Shown here piece by piece: positions 31,918 to 40,688 of a stretch of 64,000 nt of DNA. The notes beneath the pieces are model-generated. The model ran no database searches. It saw only the letters and a list, made by a program, of their open reading frames with translations, and was not told where the DNA came from. The translations under genes were made by a program, and so were the position numbers. Every line of letters starts with the position of its first letter. The first letter of the stretch is position 1. Location: the NCBI RefSeq assembly GCF_009649845.1, contig NZ_WJIE01000015.1, forward strand, positions 1 through 64,000, written 5' to 3'. Origin of the DNA: Polyangium spumosum. GTDB lineage: Bacteria > Myxococcota_A > Polyangia > Polyangiales > Polyangiaceae.

Positions 31918-33476
31918 ACGACCTCCCATCGGGCGAACCGATCGTCCACGGGCGAGACTTGCAGGGGCCGTTCGAGGCCTCGTGTGACGTGGTCGTGGTC
32001 GGGTCCGGGGCGGGCGGCTCGGTGGCGGCGACGTTGCTCGCCGAGGCGGGCCTGCGGGTGATCGTGCTCGAAGAGGGGCCGTACTACCGGCCCGACGAGT
32101 ACCAGCAGTTCCGGCCGAGCGAAGCGCTGCGCAAGCTCTTCCGCGAGTCGGGGATGGCGACCGCGTTTGGCCTCGGACAGACGCCGATCATCGCCATCAC
32201 CATGGGGCGCGCGGTGGGAGGTTCGTCGCTCCTGACGGGCGGCGTCTGCTTCCGGATCCCGGGCGAGGTGCACCATCGATGGGTCCACGACCTCGGGCTC
32301 GACGAGCTCTCCGAGCGCGCGCTCGAGCCGGCGTACGAGGACGTCGAGCGGAGGATCTCCGTGCACGAAGTGCCGGCCGCGATGCGATCACGATCGACGC
32401 AAAAATTCGTCGAGGGCGCGGCGAAGCTCGGGATCGGCATGAAGCCGCTGCGGCGCAACGCCGAGGCGTGCGAGGGCAACGCGCGGTGCAACTTCACCTG
32501 TCCGGCGGGCGCGAAGCGATCGGTGGACGTGGCGTATCTACCTCGGGCGATCACGCGCGGTGCGCGGGTCGTCTCGGACGCGCTCGCGACGCGCGTGCTC
32601 ACGCAGGACGGGCGCGCGGCGGGCGTCGAGGGCTGGCTGCTCGGCGGCGAGGGCGGGGCGCGCTCGTTCCCGTTCGTGGTGCGCGCGCCGGTGGTCGTGG
32701 CCGCGTGCGGGACGCTGCACACGCCGCTCTTGCTCGGAGCGAGCGGGATCGGACGGGCGAGCGAGAAGCTCGGGCGACGCGTGACGCTGCACCCGGGCGT
32801 GCGCGTCGCGGCGATGTTCGACGAGGAGCTCGGCGGCTGGGACGGCGCGATGCAGAGCGTGTACTCGGACGATTTCGCGCACGAAGGGATCAAGCTCGTC
32901 GGGGTGTACAGCACGGTGAACGTGCTCGCGGCGAGCATGCCGGGCGTGGGCCCGCGGCTGCGGCGGATGGCGCGCGAGGTCCGGAGGCTCGCGGTGTTCG
33001 GCGCGATGGTGCACGACGAAGGCGGAGGCACGGTGCGGAGGGGGCCGGGGCGCGAGCCGATCCTGGCGTACGAGATGGCCCCGCGCGATCTCGCGCGTTT
33101 GCGCCGCGGGATCACGATCCTCGCGGAGATGGCGCTCGCGGCGGGCGCGCGCGAGGTCTACACGTCGGTGGCGGGCGCGGCGCCGGTGCGATCGAGGGAG
33201 GACGCGATCCGACTCGAGCAGGCGAGCTACGACGCGCGTCGCATCGAGTGCATGGCTTTCCATCCGCTCGGGAGCGCGCGGGCCGCGAACGATCCGCGGC
33301 GCGGGGTCGTCGATCCGAACGGCGAGGCGTATGAGCTGCCGGGGCTCTTCGTGGCGGATGGATCGATCTTGCCGACGAGCATCGGCGTGAACTCGCAGGT
33401 CCCGATCATGGCGATGGCGACGCGGATCGCGTGGCGCCTCGCGGAGAGGTTCCGGAAGATCACGCGCTCGACCTGA
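31914..33476 (+). CDS. GMC-family FAD-dependent oxidoreductase
   Basis: 520 residues. FAD-binding GSGAGG at 30-35 and the ...VIVLEEGP strand open the Rossmann domain. MGRAVGGSSLLTGG is the GMC signature loop. A Cys cluster, CEGNARCNFTCPAGAK, is typical of the long-chain alcohol oxidase/cholesterol-oxidase-like branch. The catalytic C-terminus is FHPLGSAR and GVNSQVP. The enzyme should oxidise an alcohol (possibly a fatty alcohol or sterol) with FAD. No signal peptide or Tat motif. It is translationally coupled to the small upstream protein. Substrate is inferred only from branch resemblance. Confidence 0.92.
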   Translation: MNDLPSGEPIVHGRDLQGPFEASCDVVVVGSGAGGSVAATLLAEAGLRVIVLEEGPYYRPDEYQQFRPSEALRKLFRESGMATAFGLGQTPIIAITMGRAVGGSSLLTGGVCFRIPGEVHHRWVHDLGLDELSERALEPAYEDVERRISVHEVPAAMRSRSTQKFVEGAAKLGIGMKPLRRNAEACEGNARCNFTCPAGAKRSVDVAYLPRAITRGARVVSDALATRVLTQDGRAAGVEGWLLGGEGGARSFPFVVRAPVVVAACGTLHTPLLLGASGIGRASEKLGRRVTLHPGVRVAAMFDEELGGWDGAMQSVYSDDFAHEGIKLVGVYSTVNVLAASMPGVGPRLRRMAREVRRLAVFGAMVHDEGGGTVRRGPGREPILAYEMAPRDLARLRRGITILAEMALAAGAREVYTSVAGAAPVRSREDAIRLEQASYDARRIECMAFHPLGSARAANDPRRGVVDPNGEAYELPGLFVADGSILPTSIGVNSQVPIMAMATRIAWRLAERFRKITRST

Positions 33477-33481
33477 GCCCG

Positions 33482-34444
33482 TCACTCCATCGACGGATCA
33501 CGCAGATCGCCGAAGAAGTCGATCAGGAGGTTCGAGACCTCGGTCGGCTTCTCCTGCTGCGTCCAGTGGCCACAATCGAGGCGCTCGACGCGCAGGTTCT
33601 TCACGTGGGGCCTCGTCAGTTGCTCGACGAGATCGGCGCGCAGGAGCGGGTCCTTCTCCGCCACAATGAGCATCGCCGGCAGCTCGATCTCCGAGGAGGG
33701 CAGGTCCTTGTCCTGCTCCCACGAGAGGTCCAGCGCGCGGTACCAGCTCAGGCCGCCGCGGAAGCCGGTGCGCTTGTAGATGCGGACGTACGTGTCGAGA
33801 TCGATCTTCGACAGGAACGTCTCGCCAGGGCCGATCTTGCCGAGCAACGAGGTCCCATCACCCACGGTCATGAACGCCTCGACGGCGTCTGCGTACTTCC
33901 CCGGGCGCATGAGCTTCTGGAACGTATCGCGCACGTCGGCCTCGAGCTCGCGCTCGGCGACGCCCGGCTCGAGGAAGTGACGCATGTAGTACGTCTTGTC
34001 CGTCAAGCCGTAGGCGTCGCGGAGCGCGATGCTCGGCGGCACGGGGGCCGGCGCGAGGTGCGGGGCGTTGAGGCTACAGACGCGCTCGGTGCGCTCGGGG
34101 TGCCGGAGCGCGAACTGCCACGCCAGCGCGCCGCCCCAGTCGTGCCCGACGACGCCCGCCTTGTCGATGCCGAGCGCGTCGAAGAGCTCGTGGATGTCCT
34201 CGACGAGCTCGCGCATCACGTACGCCTCGATCTCCTCGGGCGCGTCCGTGCCGCCGTACCCGCGCAGATCCGGGGTGAGGACGCGGAAGCCCGCCTCGGC
34301 GAGGGCGTTGATCTGGCGGCGCCAGGAGTACCAGAGCTCCGGAAAGCCGTGGCAGAGGAGGATCGGATATCCGCGGCCCGCGTCGGTCACGTGCATGCGG
34401 ATGCCGTTCGAGTCGAGGAAGGTGTGGCGGATGATCGTGCCCAT
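33482..34444 (-). CDS. Epoxide-hydrolase-like alpha/beta hydrolase
   Basis: 320 residues, alpha/beta hydrolase of the epoxide hydrolase branch. The oxyanion motif is HGFPELW, the nucleophile Asp102 in VGHDWGG, the acid Asp in VAEKDPLL, and the catalytic His in DCGHWTQQEKP. Tyrosines in the lid (GLSWYRALDL, KTYYMRHF) fit epoxide activation. The family adds water to epoxides; haloalkane dehalogenases share the Asp nucleophile but usually have Trp next to it (as here, HDW), so the alternative cannot be excluded. It converges with the GMC gene 5 bp away. Confidence 0.9.
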   Translation of the reverse strand: MGTIIRHTFLDSNGIRMHVTDAGRGYPILLCHGFPELWYSWRRQINALAEAGFRVLTPDLRGYGGTDAPEEIEAYVMRELVEDIHELFDALGIDKAGVVGHDWGGALAWQFALRHPERTERVCSLNAPHLAPAPVPPSIALRDAYGLTDKTYYMRHFLEPGVAERELEADVRDTFQKLMRPGKYADAVEAFMTVGDGTSLLGKIGPGETFLSKIDLDTYVRIYKRTGFRGGLSWYRALDLSWEQDKDLPSSEIELPAMLIVAEKDPLLRADLVEQLTRPHVKNLRVERLDCGHWTQQEKPTEVSNLLIDFFGDLRDPSME

Positions 34445-34546
34445 GCGGTGAAGACTCCGGTCTCGCGCTGCTCCCCTCCCCGTCTCCCCCGGGACGGAGC
34501 GCGCGTCAACGCTGGGCAGTGACGGGAAGGTGCGTCCCGGTCCCGA

Positions 34547-36850
34547 TCAGGGGCTGGAATCACCCGAGCAGGTGACGAACAGGGTGGCGCCCTGGGAGGG
34601 CTCGCCCTCACCAACGAGGCGGATCATGCGGCGCTCGGACTCCGCGCAGCGGGCGACCAGCGCCGGATTTCCGACGGCCGGGTCGGTCGATGCGTCGACG
34701 TAGCAGAAGCCACTCACGGGTTCGCCGGCGGGCGTGACCGGGCTCTCCGAGACGTCGTTCTGGCACACCGAGAGCTCCTCGCCTTCGAGCTGCGGGATCT
34801 GGCAGAAGCAGTCCCAGTTCGACTCGGGCGAACGGGCGCGGGCCTCGTCGATCGCGGCGGCGTGCTTGGGATCGACGGGGATCCGGGCATGCGCGGGATC
34901 ACACGAGCAGGCGCCGCCGGTCGCGCGCGCCTCGAGCAGGAGGCAGTTCACCGCGCCCTCGTCGTCGCGGTCGAGCGTGCGCGGCAGGCAGGGGCCGCCG
35001 ATCTTGCTCTTCAAACGGTCCACCAAAGCGCCGATCGCGGGGCGGTAGCCGTAGTCGGACGTGGTGCGATCCTCGACCTGCTTCGGACAAACCGAGGCGA
35101 CGATGCCCTGATCGCCGAGGCCACGCAGCACGCCGAGCTGGCGCAGGCCGGGGTAGGCCTTGGCGCGGACGCGTTTCGTGGGCGCGCTCGGATCGCAGAG
35201 CGGGTTGTCCGCGGAGCCGTCGCGGCACTCGGCGCAGGTCGGATCGTTCGGACAATCGGTCGCGTCGGGCAGCTTGAAGATACACGCGTACTGCAGGTCG
35301 CTGCCGCCCGTGTCGTACTCGTGGCCGTTGATGGAGTTGCCGAGCGGCGAGTCCGCGGACATGTCGGTGTGCTCGCCGGTGATCGGGTGGTGGCCTGCGC
35401 GGGGGCCGGTCGACTCGTGCATGAGCGGATCCGCGGGCGGCACGCCCTCGGCGGGGTCACCGAGGATCACGTCCCAGGTCCCGTCCTCGGCCATCACGCG
35501 CGCGGTCTTGTAGCCCTTCGTGAGATCCGCCGGATCGCGGGCGATGTCCTGCCACGGCACGCCGACGATGCCGGCGAGGAAGACGAGGTCCGGCGTGCGC
35601 ACGACGGGCACGCCCGCTTCGAAGTCCACCTTGGGGAAGAGCGGGTTGTCCACGACCTCGCCGCTGCGGGTGGTGATCGTGGGGCTCGAGAATGCCTTCA
35701 CGTAGCGATCCGTGGGGTAAAGGAAGTCCACGCCGAACCGCTGCTTCTGGTTGAAGCAACGCAGGTCGACGGGGTCCTCGGCGGACTTGAGCGTCGCGAC
35801 GCTGCCGTCGGCGTTGAAGCAGCTCGGATCCGCGGGGCAACCCTCGGGGGCGGGCAGGCCGCAGGAGCTGCAGCATTTGTCGTTCGGATCGACGGCGCAT
35901 TCGGCCCTCGGGCGCGGCATCGCGGAGGTGTGCGAGGCGCGGTAGAAGAAGCCGGTCTCCTTGATCGAGCAGTCGTTCTCGTCGCTCAGCATGAGGATCG
36001 CGACGAGCGAGTCGGGGCGCAGGAAGTCCTTGCGTTGCTTCAAGAGCACCTCGTCCGTGCCGCTGACCTTCACGTAACCCGCGGAGGCGTCGATCGTCTC
36101 GTAGGGCTCGGGGTCGACGAGGAAGCGGTAGATGCTCTCGAGCTGCGACTCGTAGCCGCAGCCGGTTTGTCCGGTGCCGCGGACCATGTCGGCGAGCGCG
36201 GGCACGAGGCCGGGCTCGGCGCCGTCGAGGGTGCCGAGTTCCTTCTCGCCCGGGGGGCTCAGGCGTTGCTCCGGATCCCAGGCGAGGAAGCCCTTGTCGG
36301 CGTAGGTCGGGACGACCTCGTCCTCTGCGCAGACGTCGGCGCGGGAGACGAGGCGGCCGCGATCGTTCTTCGAGACCTTCGTGTCGGCGCAGCTCAGATC
36401 GGACTGGAGATCGGGGCAATGGCCGCCGCCGTGGCCGCCGAGGCTCGAGGAGACGATGCCGATGTGGATGTCGAGCACGGGCTCGAACTCGCGGCGCGAG
36501 CCTTTCGGACAGTCCTCCGCGGGGCCCTTCGGCTGCAGGGCGCTCGCGACGGGGACACCCTTGTCGTCGATGCAGGGCGGGTTGACGAGGCTCTCGACGA
36601 GGTCGGGGACGGCCTGGGCGAGGATCTGCTGCTTGTCGGCCATGGAGGCCGAGTTGTCGATGCCGAGGACGAGGTCGATCTTGTCGACGCCGCTGTGCGG
36701 GACGACCTCGACGATGGTCGAGGTGCTGCGCGGCTCGACGAGGTCGATGGGTCGGTCGAGACACCCGATGGCCACGAGCCCGGGAAAGAGGACGGCGGAG
36801 GTGGCAGCGAAGACGCCCGGAAGACCTGGACGAAGAGGACGGCGGTTCAT
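34547..36850 (-). CDS. vWA-domain lipoprotein
   Basis: 767 residues from an ATG preceded by AAGGGAG. The lipoprotein signal ends in LVAIGC (Cys30). A von Willebrand factor A domain begins near residue 56 with MIDAS motif DNSAS (Asp64, Ser66, Ser68). The rest is unusually long and Cys-rich with inserts (CCSSCGLPAPEGC, CIFKLPDATDC, CSCDPAHARI), typical of large myxobacterial surface vWA proteins. It probably binds a protein or matrix ligand through a metal ion at the cell surface. A candidate promoter sits ~90-120 bp upstream. The frame extends 50 codons beyond the start with no signal peptide. Confidence 0.88.
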   Translation of the reverse strand: MNRRPLRPGLPGVFAATSAVLFPGLVAIGCLDRPIDLVEPRSTSTIVEVVPHSGVDKIDLVLGIDNSASMADKQQILAQAVPDLVESLVNPPCIDDKGVPVASALQPKGPAEDCPKGSRREFEPVLDIHIGIVSSSLGGHGGGHCPDLQSDLSCADTKVSKNDRGRLVSRADVCAEDEVVPTYADKGFLAWDPEQRLSPPGEKELGTLDGAEPGLVPALADMVRGTGQTGCGYESQLESIYRFLVDPEPYETIDASAGYVKVSGTDEVLLKQRKDFLRPDSLVAILMLSDENDCSIKETGFFYRASHTSAMPRPRAECAVDPNDKCCSSCGLPAPEGCPADPSCFNADGSVATLKSAEDPVDLRCFNQKQRFGVDFLYPTDRYVKAFSSPTITTRSGEVVDNPLFPKVDFEAGVPVVRTPDLVFLAGIVGVPWQDIARDPADLTKGYKTARVMAEDGTWDVILGDPAEGVPPADPLMHESTGPRAGHHPITGEHTDMSADSPLGNSINGHEYDTGGSDLQYACIFKLPDATDCPNDPTCAECRDGSADNPLCDPSAPTKRVRAKAYPGLRQLGVLRGLGDQGIVASVCPKQVEDRTTSDYGYRPAIGALVDRLKSKIGGPCLPRTLDRDDEGAVNCLLLEARATGGACSCDPAHARIPVDPKHAAAIDEARARSPESNWDCFCQIPQLEGEELSVCQNDVSESPVTPAGEPVSGFCYVDASTDPAVGNPALVARCAESERRMIRLVGEGEPSQGATLFVTCSGDSSP

Positions 36851-36938
36851 GGAGGGCTCCCTTTCTGGGTTGCGCGGTTGCCGGAGCAACGGCGCCGTCC
36901 ACCCCTTTCGCAAAAGGAATGCCGTCCAGTTTTGCCGC

Positions 36939-36968
36939 TTTATTCTCGTCAGGGAGGAAATTTGACAA
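36939..36968 (-). promoter_or_regulatory. Candidate sigma-70-type promoter for the vWA lipoprotein
   Basis: On the minus strand TTGTCA (36963-36968) is followed after 18 bp by AATAAA (36939-36944), within an AT-richer patch about 90 bp before the ATG. The -35 box is a 5/6 match to the consensus and the -10 a 4/6 match. Identified by eye only. Confidence 0.4.
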
Positions 36969-37030
36969 CGAGGTTGGCGGATCGTCCAGTAACGAGCCAA
37001 CCGAAGTCGTGCTCACCTGGTTGGCAGGGG

Positions 37031-37903
37031 TCAGGGGTGCGGGGGGGGCTCGTGGATGGCGGCGGTCCAGCGGGCGATCTCCTCGGACGTCATGCTGCCC
37101 GCGGGCCAGAGGCGCGCGTCGTCCCAGCCCTCGTCCACGTCGGCGAGGTACTGCGCGCGCGAGAGGAGCGTGCCCCGGCAGATACGACCGCCCTCGGGCG
37201 GCGCCGCGGCTTCGGCTTCGAGGCGCGCGACGAGCTCGCGCATGACCCAAGGCGGGATGCGGTGCTGCTCCGTCGGATAGATGAAGCCGAAGAGCACGAG
37301 CTGGCTCAAGAGCACCCGCCAGTGCTCGCCGAACCGCGCGACGAGCCGCGGCCAGTTGAGGTCCTCGCAGCACGCGCGCAGCACGTGGGCCACGTCGGCC
37401 CCGTCGTAACGCTCGCGCTCCTGGATGAAGGCCTTGGCGAAGATGGTCTCCTCCGCAGGGCAGAGCCCGACCTCGACGCCGAAGACCTCCCCGCGGCTCG
37501 CGTGCTCGAACCAGAGATCGTCGACCTCCGCGAGGCCGTTGCCCGAGCTCCAGATCACGTCGACGTGCTCGTCGCCGCACCACGCCTTGGCGAGCCAGTG
37601 CGGGAACGCGACGCACGTCGCGTACCCCGCGGCCTCGAGGACCGCGAGCGCCGCGTCGACGTCCCGGCGCCGGACAAAGACGTCGAGATCCCGGGTGCGC
37701 CTGCGCATGCCGGCGTGATGGGCGAGCGCGTAGGCGCCGCCGACGAGGAAGGGCACGTCGGAGGCCGCGAGGGCGCGCAGCGAAGCCGCGAAGAAGTCAC
37801 GCGCCTCGGGGGTCATGTCGAGCTCGAGGATCGCGTTCGGATCGGCCTCGTCCGGCAAGGCGAGCCTCGTGGTCGAGCTCGGCGGAGGTTCACAAGCGAC
37901 CAT
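37031..37903 (-). CDS. Nucleotidyltransferase-fold protein
   Basis: 290 residues. Residues 50-80 carry the core of a nucleotidyltransferase fold: PFLVGGAYALAHH, then the metal-binding pair in RTRDLDVFV (Asp72, Asp74). A helical C-terminal domain rich in Trp follows. This is the pattern of AbiEii/MNT-like and aminoglycoside-transferase-like proteins that predict nucleic-acid- or protein-modifying activity. No antitoxin-like gene adjoins it, so calling it a toxin would be unsupported. ATG 37903 was chosen; codons further upstream are shadow of another frame. Substrate unknown. Confidence 0.8.
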   Translation of the reverse strand: MVACEPPPSSTTRLALPDEADPNAILELDMTPEARDFFAASLRALAASDVPFLVGGAYALAHHAGMRRRTRDLDVFVRRRDVDAALAVLEAAGYATCVAFPHWLAKAWCGDEHVDVIWSSGNGLAEVDDLWFEHASRGEVFGVEVGLCPAEETIFAKAFIQERERYDGADVAHVLRACCEDLNWPRLVARFGEHWRVLLSQLVLFGFIYPTEQHRIPPWVMRELVARLEAEAAAPPEGGRICRGTLLSRAQYLADVDEGWDDARLWPAGSMTSEEIARWTAAIHEPPPHP

Positions 37904-38081
37904 GGTTTGAGGGAACGGGAGCCGCGTCGTGTCGAGCGAGCGTGGCGTCCCGGAGGACGAAATGGCGTCAACCGTGCGGCGGAACATCACGGCGGGACGT
38001 GTTGCCAGGCAGTTCGCACCGCAAGGGGCGCGGGGACAGAAATCGGAGCCCGCGGCAGGCGCGTGGACGCCTGCGGGATGC

Positions 38082-38984
38082 CTAGGGCATCTCGGCGAGC
38101 GAGCGCTCGAGCGCGGCGCGCAGGTGGTTCTGCGCGCGGAGCGCGTACGGGCCGTCGGGCGAGGTCTCGAGGTACGTCGCGAGGTGCTCGGCCGCGCGGC
38201 CGAACTCGCCCTTCCGATACCACACGACGCCGCGCGCGAGCTCGCGCGGGTACGAGGGATCGAGGGCCGCGAGCTCGTCGATCTTTCGAAGCAGGAAGGC
38301 CGCCTGGTCCTCCGCGCCGCGCGGCGGGTGCACGAGGAGGAAGCCGTAGAGCGCGCGTCGCTCGTCGAGCGTGAGGGCGAGCGCGCTGCCCGAGAGGCCG
38401 CTGATCTCGTTCCACCGGAGCTTGAAGGAGGCGCGTTGCGCGCGCTCGTCCATGTGCATGACGCACGGCGGCCGGCCCTCGCACCAGCCGTTGCGGGTGA
38501 GCACGTCGGCGAAGGGCCCGCCGAGCTCGACGAGCTCGTCCGTGGCCTCGCCGGTCGAGGCGAAGCGACGCACCTCGCGCAGGAAGGAGCGGAGCTGGTA
38601 GGCGCGGAGCGCGAGGACGGCGGCGTCGCCCTGGGCGAGGGCGCGGGCGGCGGCCGGGCCGATCCGGCGGCGGAGCTCGGCGAGCATGGCGTCGTCGCCG
38701 CCCGCGTCGGCGCGGCCGAAGGCGCGGAGGAGCGAGCCGAGGGCGCGGACGTCGGCGTCGAGCGGGCTCGCCTCGGCGGCGCGGGCGCGGGCGTCGTCCT
38801 CGGCCGCGACCTCGGCGAGCCTCCGGGGCTCGACGAGGGGGACGGGCAGCTCGGCGGGCGGGACGGAGCGAGGGACGGCGAGGAGGGCTCCGCTGGCGGC
38901 GAGGAAGACCGCGACGAGCCCTGGTTGCCAACCCTCGAGGTGCCGGCCGAACCCTCTGGCGACGCGCGCCTCGTTTTTTGCCAC
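38082..38984 (-). CDS. Membrane-anchored hypothetical protein with TPR-like C-terminus
   Basis: 300 residues. One N-terminal membrane helix (PGLVAVFLAASGALLAVP) is followed by an Ala/Arg-rich helical region. A central part has Cys residues (GWCEGRPPCVMH). The C-terminal pair of TPR-like repeats (ARGVVWYRKGEFGRAAEHLATYLETSPD, then ALRAQNHLRAAL) is typical of outer-membrane-assembly-type scaffolds. Function unknown. GTG start; divergently oriented from the PilZ gene 57 bp away. Confidence 0.75.
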   Translation of the reverse strand: MAKNEARVARGFGRHLEGWQPGLVAVFLAASGALLAVPRSVPPAELPVPLVEPRRLAEVAAEDDARARAAEASPLDADVRALGSLLRAFGRADAGGDDAMLAELRRRIGPAAARALAQGDAAVLALRAYQLRSFLREVRRFASTGEATDELVELGGPFADVLTRNGWCEGRPPCVMHMDERAQRASFKLRWNEISGLSGSALALTLDERRALYGFLLVHPPRGAEDQAAFLLRKIDELAALDPSYPRELARGVVWYRKGEFGRAAEHLATYLETSPDGPYALRAQNHLRAALERSLAEMP

Positions 38985-39041
38985 CGCGCTCCGACCTCCG
39001 ACCGTTTATTGTAGGACGCCGTCGGGGCACGAGGAGAGAAA

Positions 39042-39365
39042 GTGTTGTCGGAGAAGCGAAGACACCCGCGCAGGGTCGTTCGGCTGGCGGTCGCGTTCCA
39101 GGTGGGGGATGGGCCGCGCATCGATGCGTTCTCGCGCGACCTCAGCATCGGCGGCATGTTCATCGTCACCGACAAACCCGCGCCCTTCAACGCGACGGTG
39201 AACCTCTACATGCAACTGCCCGGCGTGAAGCACGAGGTCACCGTGAAGGCGACCGTACGCTGGATGGAGCCCGACGGGATGGGCGTGCAGTTCGGCCTGA
39301 TGGGCGCGCGCGAGACGCACGCGCTGACGCAGCTCCTCACGGGCGCGCCGCTGTCGATTCGCTGA
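39042..39365 (+). CDS. PilZ-domain protein
   Basis: 107 residues, essentially a single PilZ domain. The c-di-GMP-binding motifs are present: an N-terminal arginine motif KRRHPRRVVR (RxxxR) and DLSIGGMF (D/NxSxxG), followed by beta-strands up to GVQFGLMG. It probably binds cyclic di-GMP and relays it to a partner controlling motility, exopolysaccharide or development. GTG start with GAGGAGAG upstream. A palindromic element and an intrinsic terminator follow, so it is likely monocistronic. Confidence 0.93.
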   Translation: MLSEKRRHPRRVVRLAVAFQVGDGPRIDAFSRDLSIGGMFIVTDKPAPFNATVNLYMQLPGVKHEVTVKATVRWMEPDGMGVQFGLMGARETHALTQLLTGAPLSIR

Positions 39366-39384
39366 GGTTCGTCCGCGCCTCCCC

Positions 39385-39408
39385 TCCCCTCTCCCGCGAG
39401 GGAGAGGG
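39385..39408. repeat. REP-like palindrome (CCCCTCTCCC/GGGAGAGGGG)
   Basis: A perfect 10-bp stem with loop GCGA, followed by CTGGGGGTGAGGG. This sequence type recurs as a repetitive extragenic palindrome in many GC-rich bacteria, where it lies between genes as here. Only one copy is in the window. Confidence 0.75.
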
Positions 39409-39428
39409 GCTGGGGGTGAGGGAGTCGC

Positions 39429-39460
39429 CCAATTCGTTCGACTTCAAACGAATTGGTTTT
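39429..39460 (+). terminator. Rho-independent terminator after PilZ gene
   Basis: A perfect 10-bp stem, CCAATTCGTT (39429-39438) and AACGAATTGG (39447-39456), with an 8-nt loop, is followed directly by TTTT. The stem is unusually AT-rich for this DNA. On the opposite strand the same hairpin lacks a T-run, so it acts mainly on the PilZ transcript. Its T-tract overlaps the stop codon of the convergent FecR-like gene. Confidence 0.88.
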
Positions 39461-40688
39461 ACCGGCCGAGCTGAAACGGCACGGAGAGATTCCCGCTCGC
39501 CCCGACGAACTTGCCCGGGCGGAGCGCGTCGAACACGCACTGCATGAACGGCGGCTCGAGCGGCGGGTCGAAGCGCACGGAGGAGACGGCGCCTTCCTCG
39601 TCGAGCGAGACCGTCACCGTGGCCGTGACCGAGAGGCGAACGGAAGGGTCACGACCGCCGTACAACGTGTCGAAGCAACCCGAGAGGCCCGCATGCACGG
39701 AGGCGCGCGTGAGGACCGGCGCGGGCTTCGGCGAAGGCGGGACCTCCGGCACGACCGACGGCGCGGGCGCAGGCGGAGGCGGCGCAGCGGGCGCGTCCGG
39801 ACGATCGGGCGCAGGCGCGAGCGGGCGCTCGGCGACGGTCGCCGGAGGCAGGGCGATCGCAGGCTTCGGCGAGGGTTGTGGTTCCGTGGTCGCGGGCGGC
39901 GCCGGCGGGGCCTTGTCCTCGTCGACGGGGAGCATGCGGGCGGTCTCGCCGCCGTCGAGCGAGAAGGAGGCGCGGGCGCGGCCGACGAGGAGGCGGCCGG
40001 TCGTGACGCCGGAGCGACCCGCGGGGCCGACGGCGACCGCGCCGTGCTCGAGATCCACGAGGACATCGTCGGGGCCGCGGGTGACGGTGAACGCCGTACC
40101 ATGCGCGGCGACACGCGTGCGGCCGACGTCGACGGCGAAGGTCTCGACGAGGCCTTCGGTCTTCCGCGGGGTCACGTCGGCGCGCAGGGAGCCCTGCTCG
40201 AGGCCGAGCACGAGCGCCTCGCCGGCCTGCGAGGGCGCGACGACGACAGCGGCGCGCGCGCCGGGCGCGAGCGTGACGCGGACCGCGCCACGAAGCACGA
40301 GCACGAGCGGCGCCTCGCCGGCCGCGACGCCGTCCCCGGGCCGGAGGAGCGAGAGATCCCGCTCGGACTCGCTGCCCGGCAGGAACGTGATCGTCTCGGG
40401 CGCGCGCCACCGGATCGCGACACCCGCGGGCGCCTCGTCCTTCGTCGTCCTCGCGCCGAAGCTCGCCACGGCGATCGCCGCCGCGGCCGCCGCGCAGAGG
40501 GCGAGGCCCACACGCGCGCCGCGCCCGATGCGGGGGAGCGCTCGTGACGCGCGCGCTTGCTCGTCCTCTGCGATACGCTGAAGGAGCTCTTGCTCCATCA
40601 CGTCCCAGGGCAGCTCGGGCGTCTCCTCGGCGGCGAGCGCGTCGCGCATCTGCTCGAGCGAGCGCGCGCGGGAGTCGTGGTCGCTCAC
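39459..40688 (-). CDS. FecR-domain anti-sigma/regulatory membrane protein
   Basis: 409 residues. A short cytoplasmic N-terminus is followed by one membrane helix (VGLALCAAAAAAIAVASF). A periplasmic FecR-like beta domain comes next: LVLVLRGAVRVTLAPGARAAVVV, LEQGSLRADVTPR, VDVGRTRVAAHGTAFTV and VLVDLEHGAVAVGP. A Pro-rich linker leads to a C-terminal domain with a TonB-C-like/AgmX-like pattern (LSGCFDTLYGGRDPS...GAVSSVRFDPPLEPPFMQCVFDALR). It is coupled by a GTGA overlap to the ECF sigma gene, so it likely regulates that sigma factor from the membrane. There is no TonB-dependent receptor next door as in classical Fec systems. Confidence 0.88.
   Translation of the reverse strand: MSDHDSRARSLEQMRDALAAEETPELPWDVMEQELLQRIAEDEQARASRALPRIGRGARVGLALCAAAAAAIAVASFGARTTKDEAPAGVAIRWRAPETITFLPGSESERDLSLLRPGDGVAAGEAPLVLVLRGAVRVTLAPGARAAVVVAPSQAGEALVLGLEQGSLRADVTPRKTEGLVETFAVDVGRTRVAAHGTAFTVTRGPDDVLVDLEHGAVAVGPAGRSGVTTGRLLVGRARASFSLDGGETARMLPVDEDKAPPAPPATTEPQPSPKPAIALPPATVAERPLAPAPDRPDAPAAPPPPAPAPSVVPEVPPSPKPAPVLTRASVHAGLSGCFDTLYGGRDPSVRLSVTATVTVSLDEEGAVSSVRFDPPLEPPFMQCVFDALRPGKFVGASGNLSVPFQLGR

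Noticed and set aside
37031-37903. Nucleotidyltransferase as a toxin of a toxin-antitoxin pair
   Set aside because: No adjacent small antitoxin or regulator gene; the fold alone does not show toxicity.
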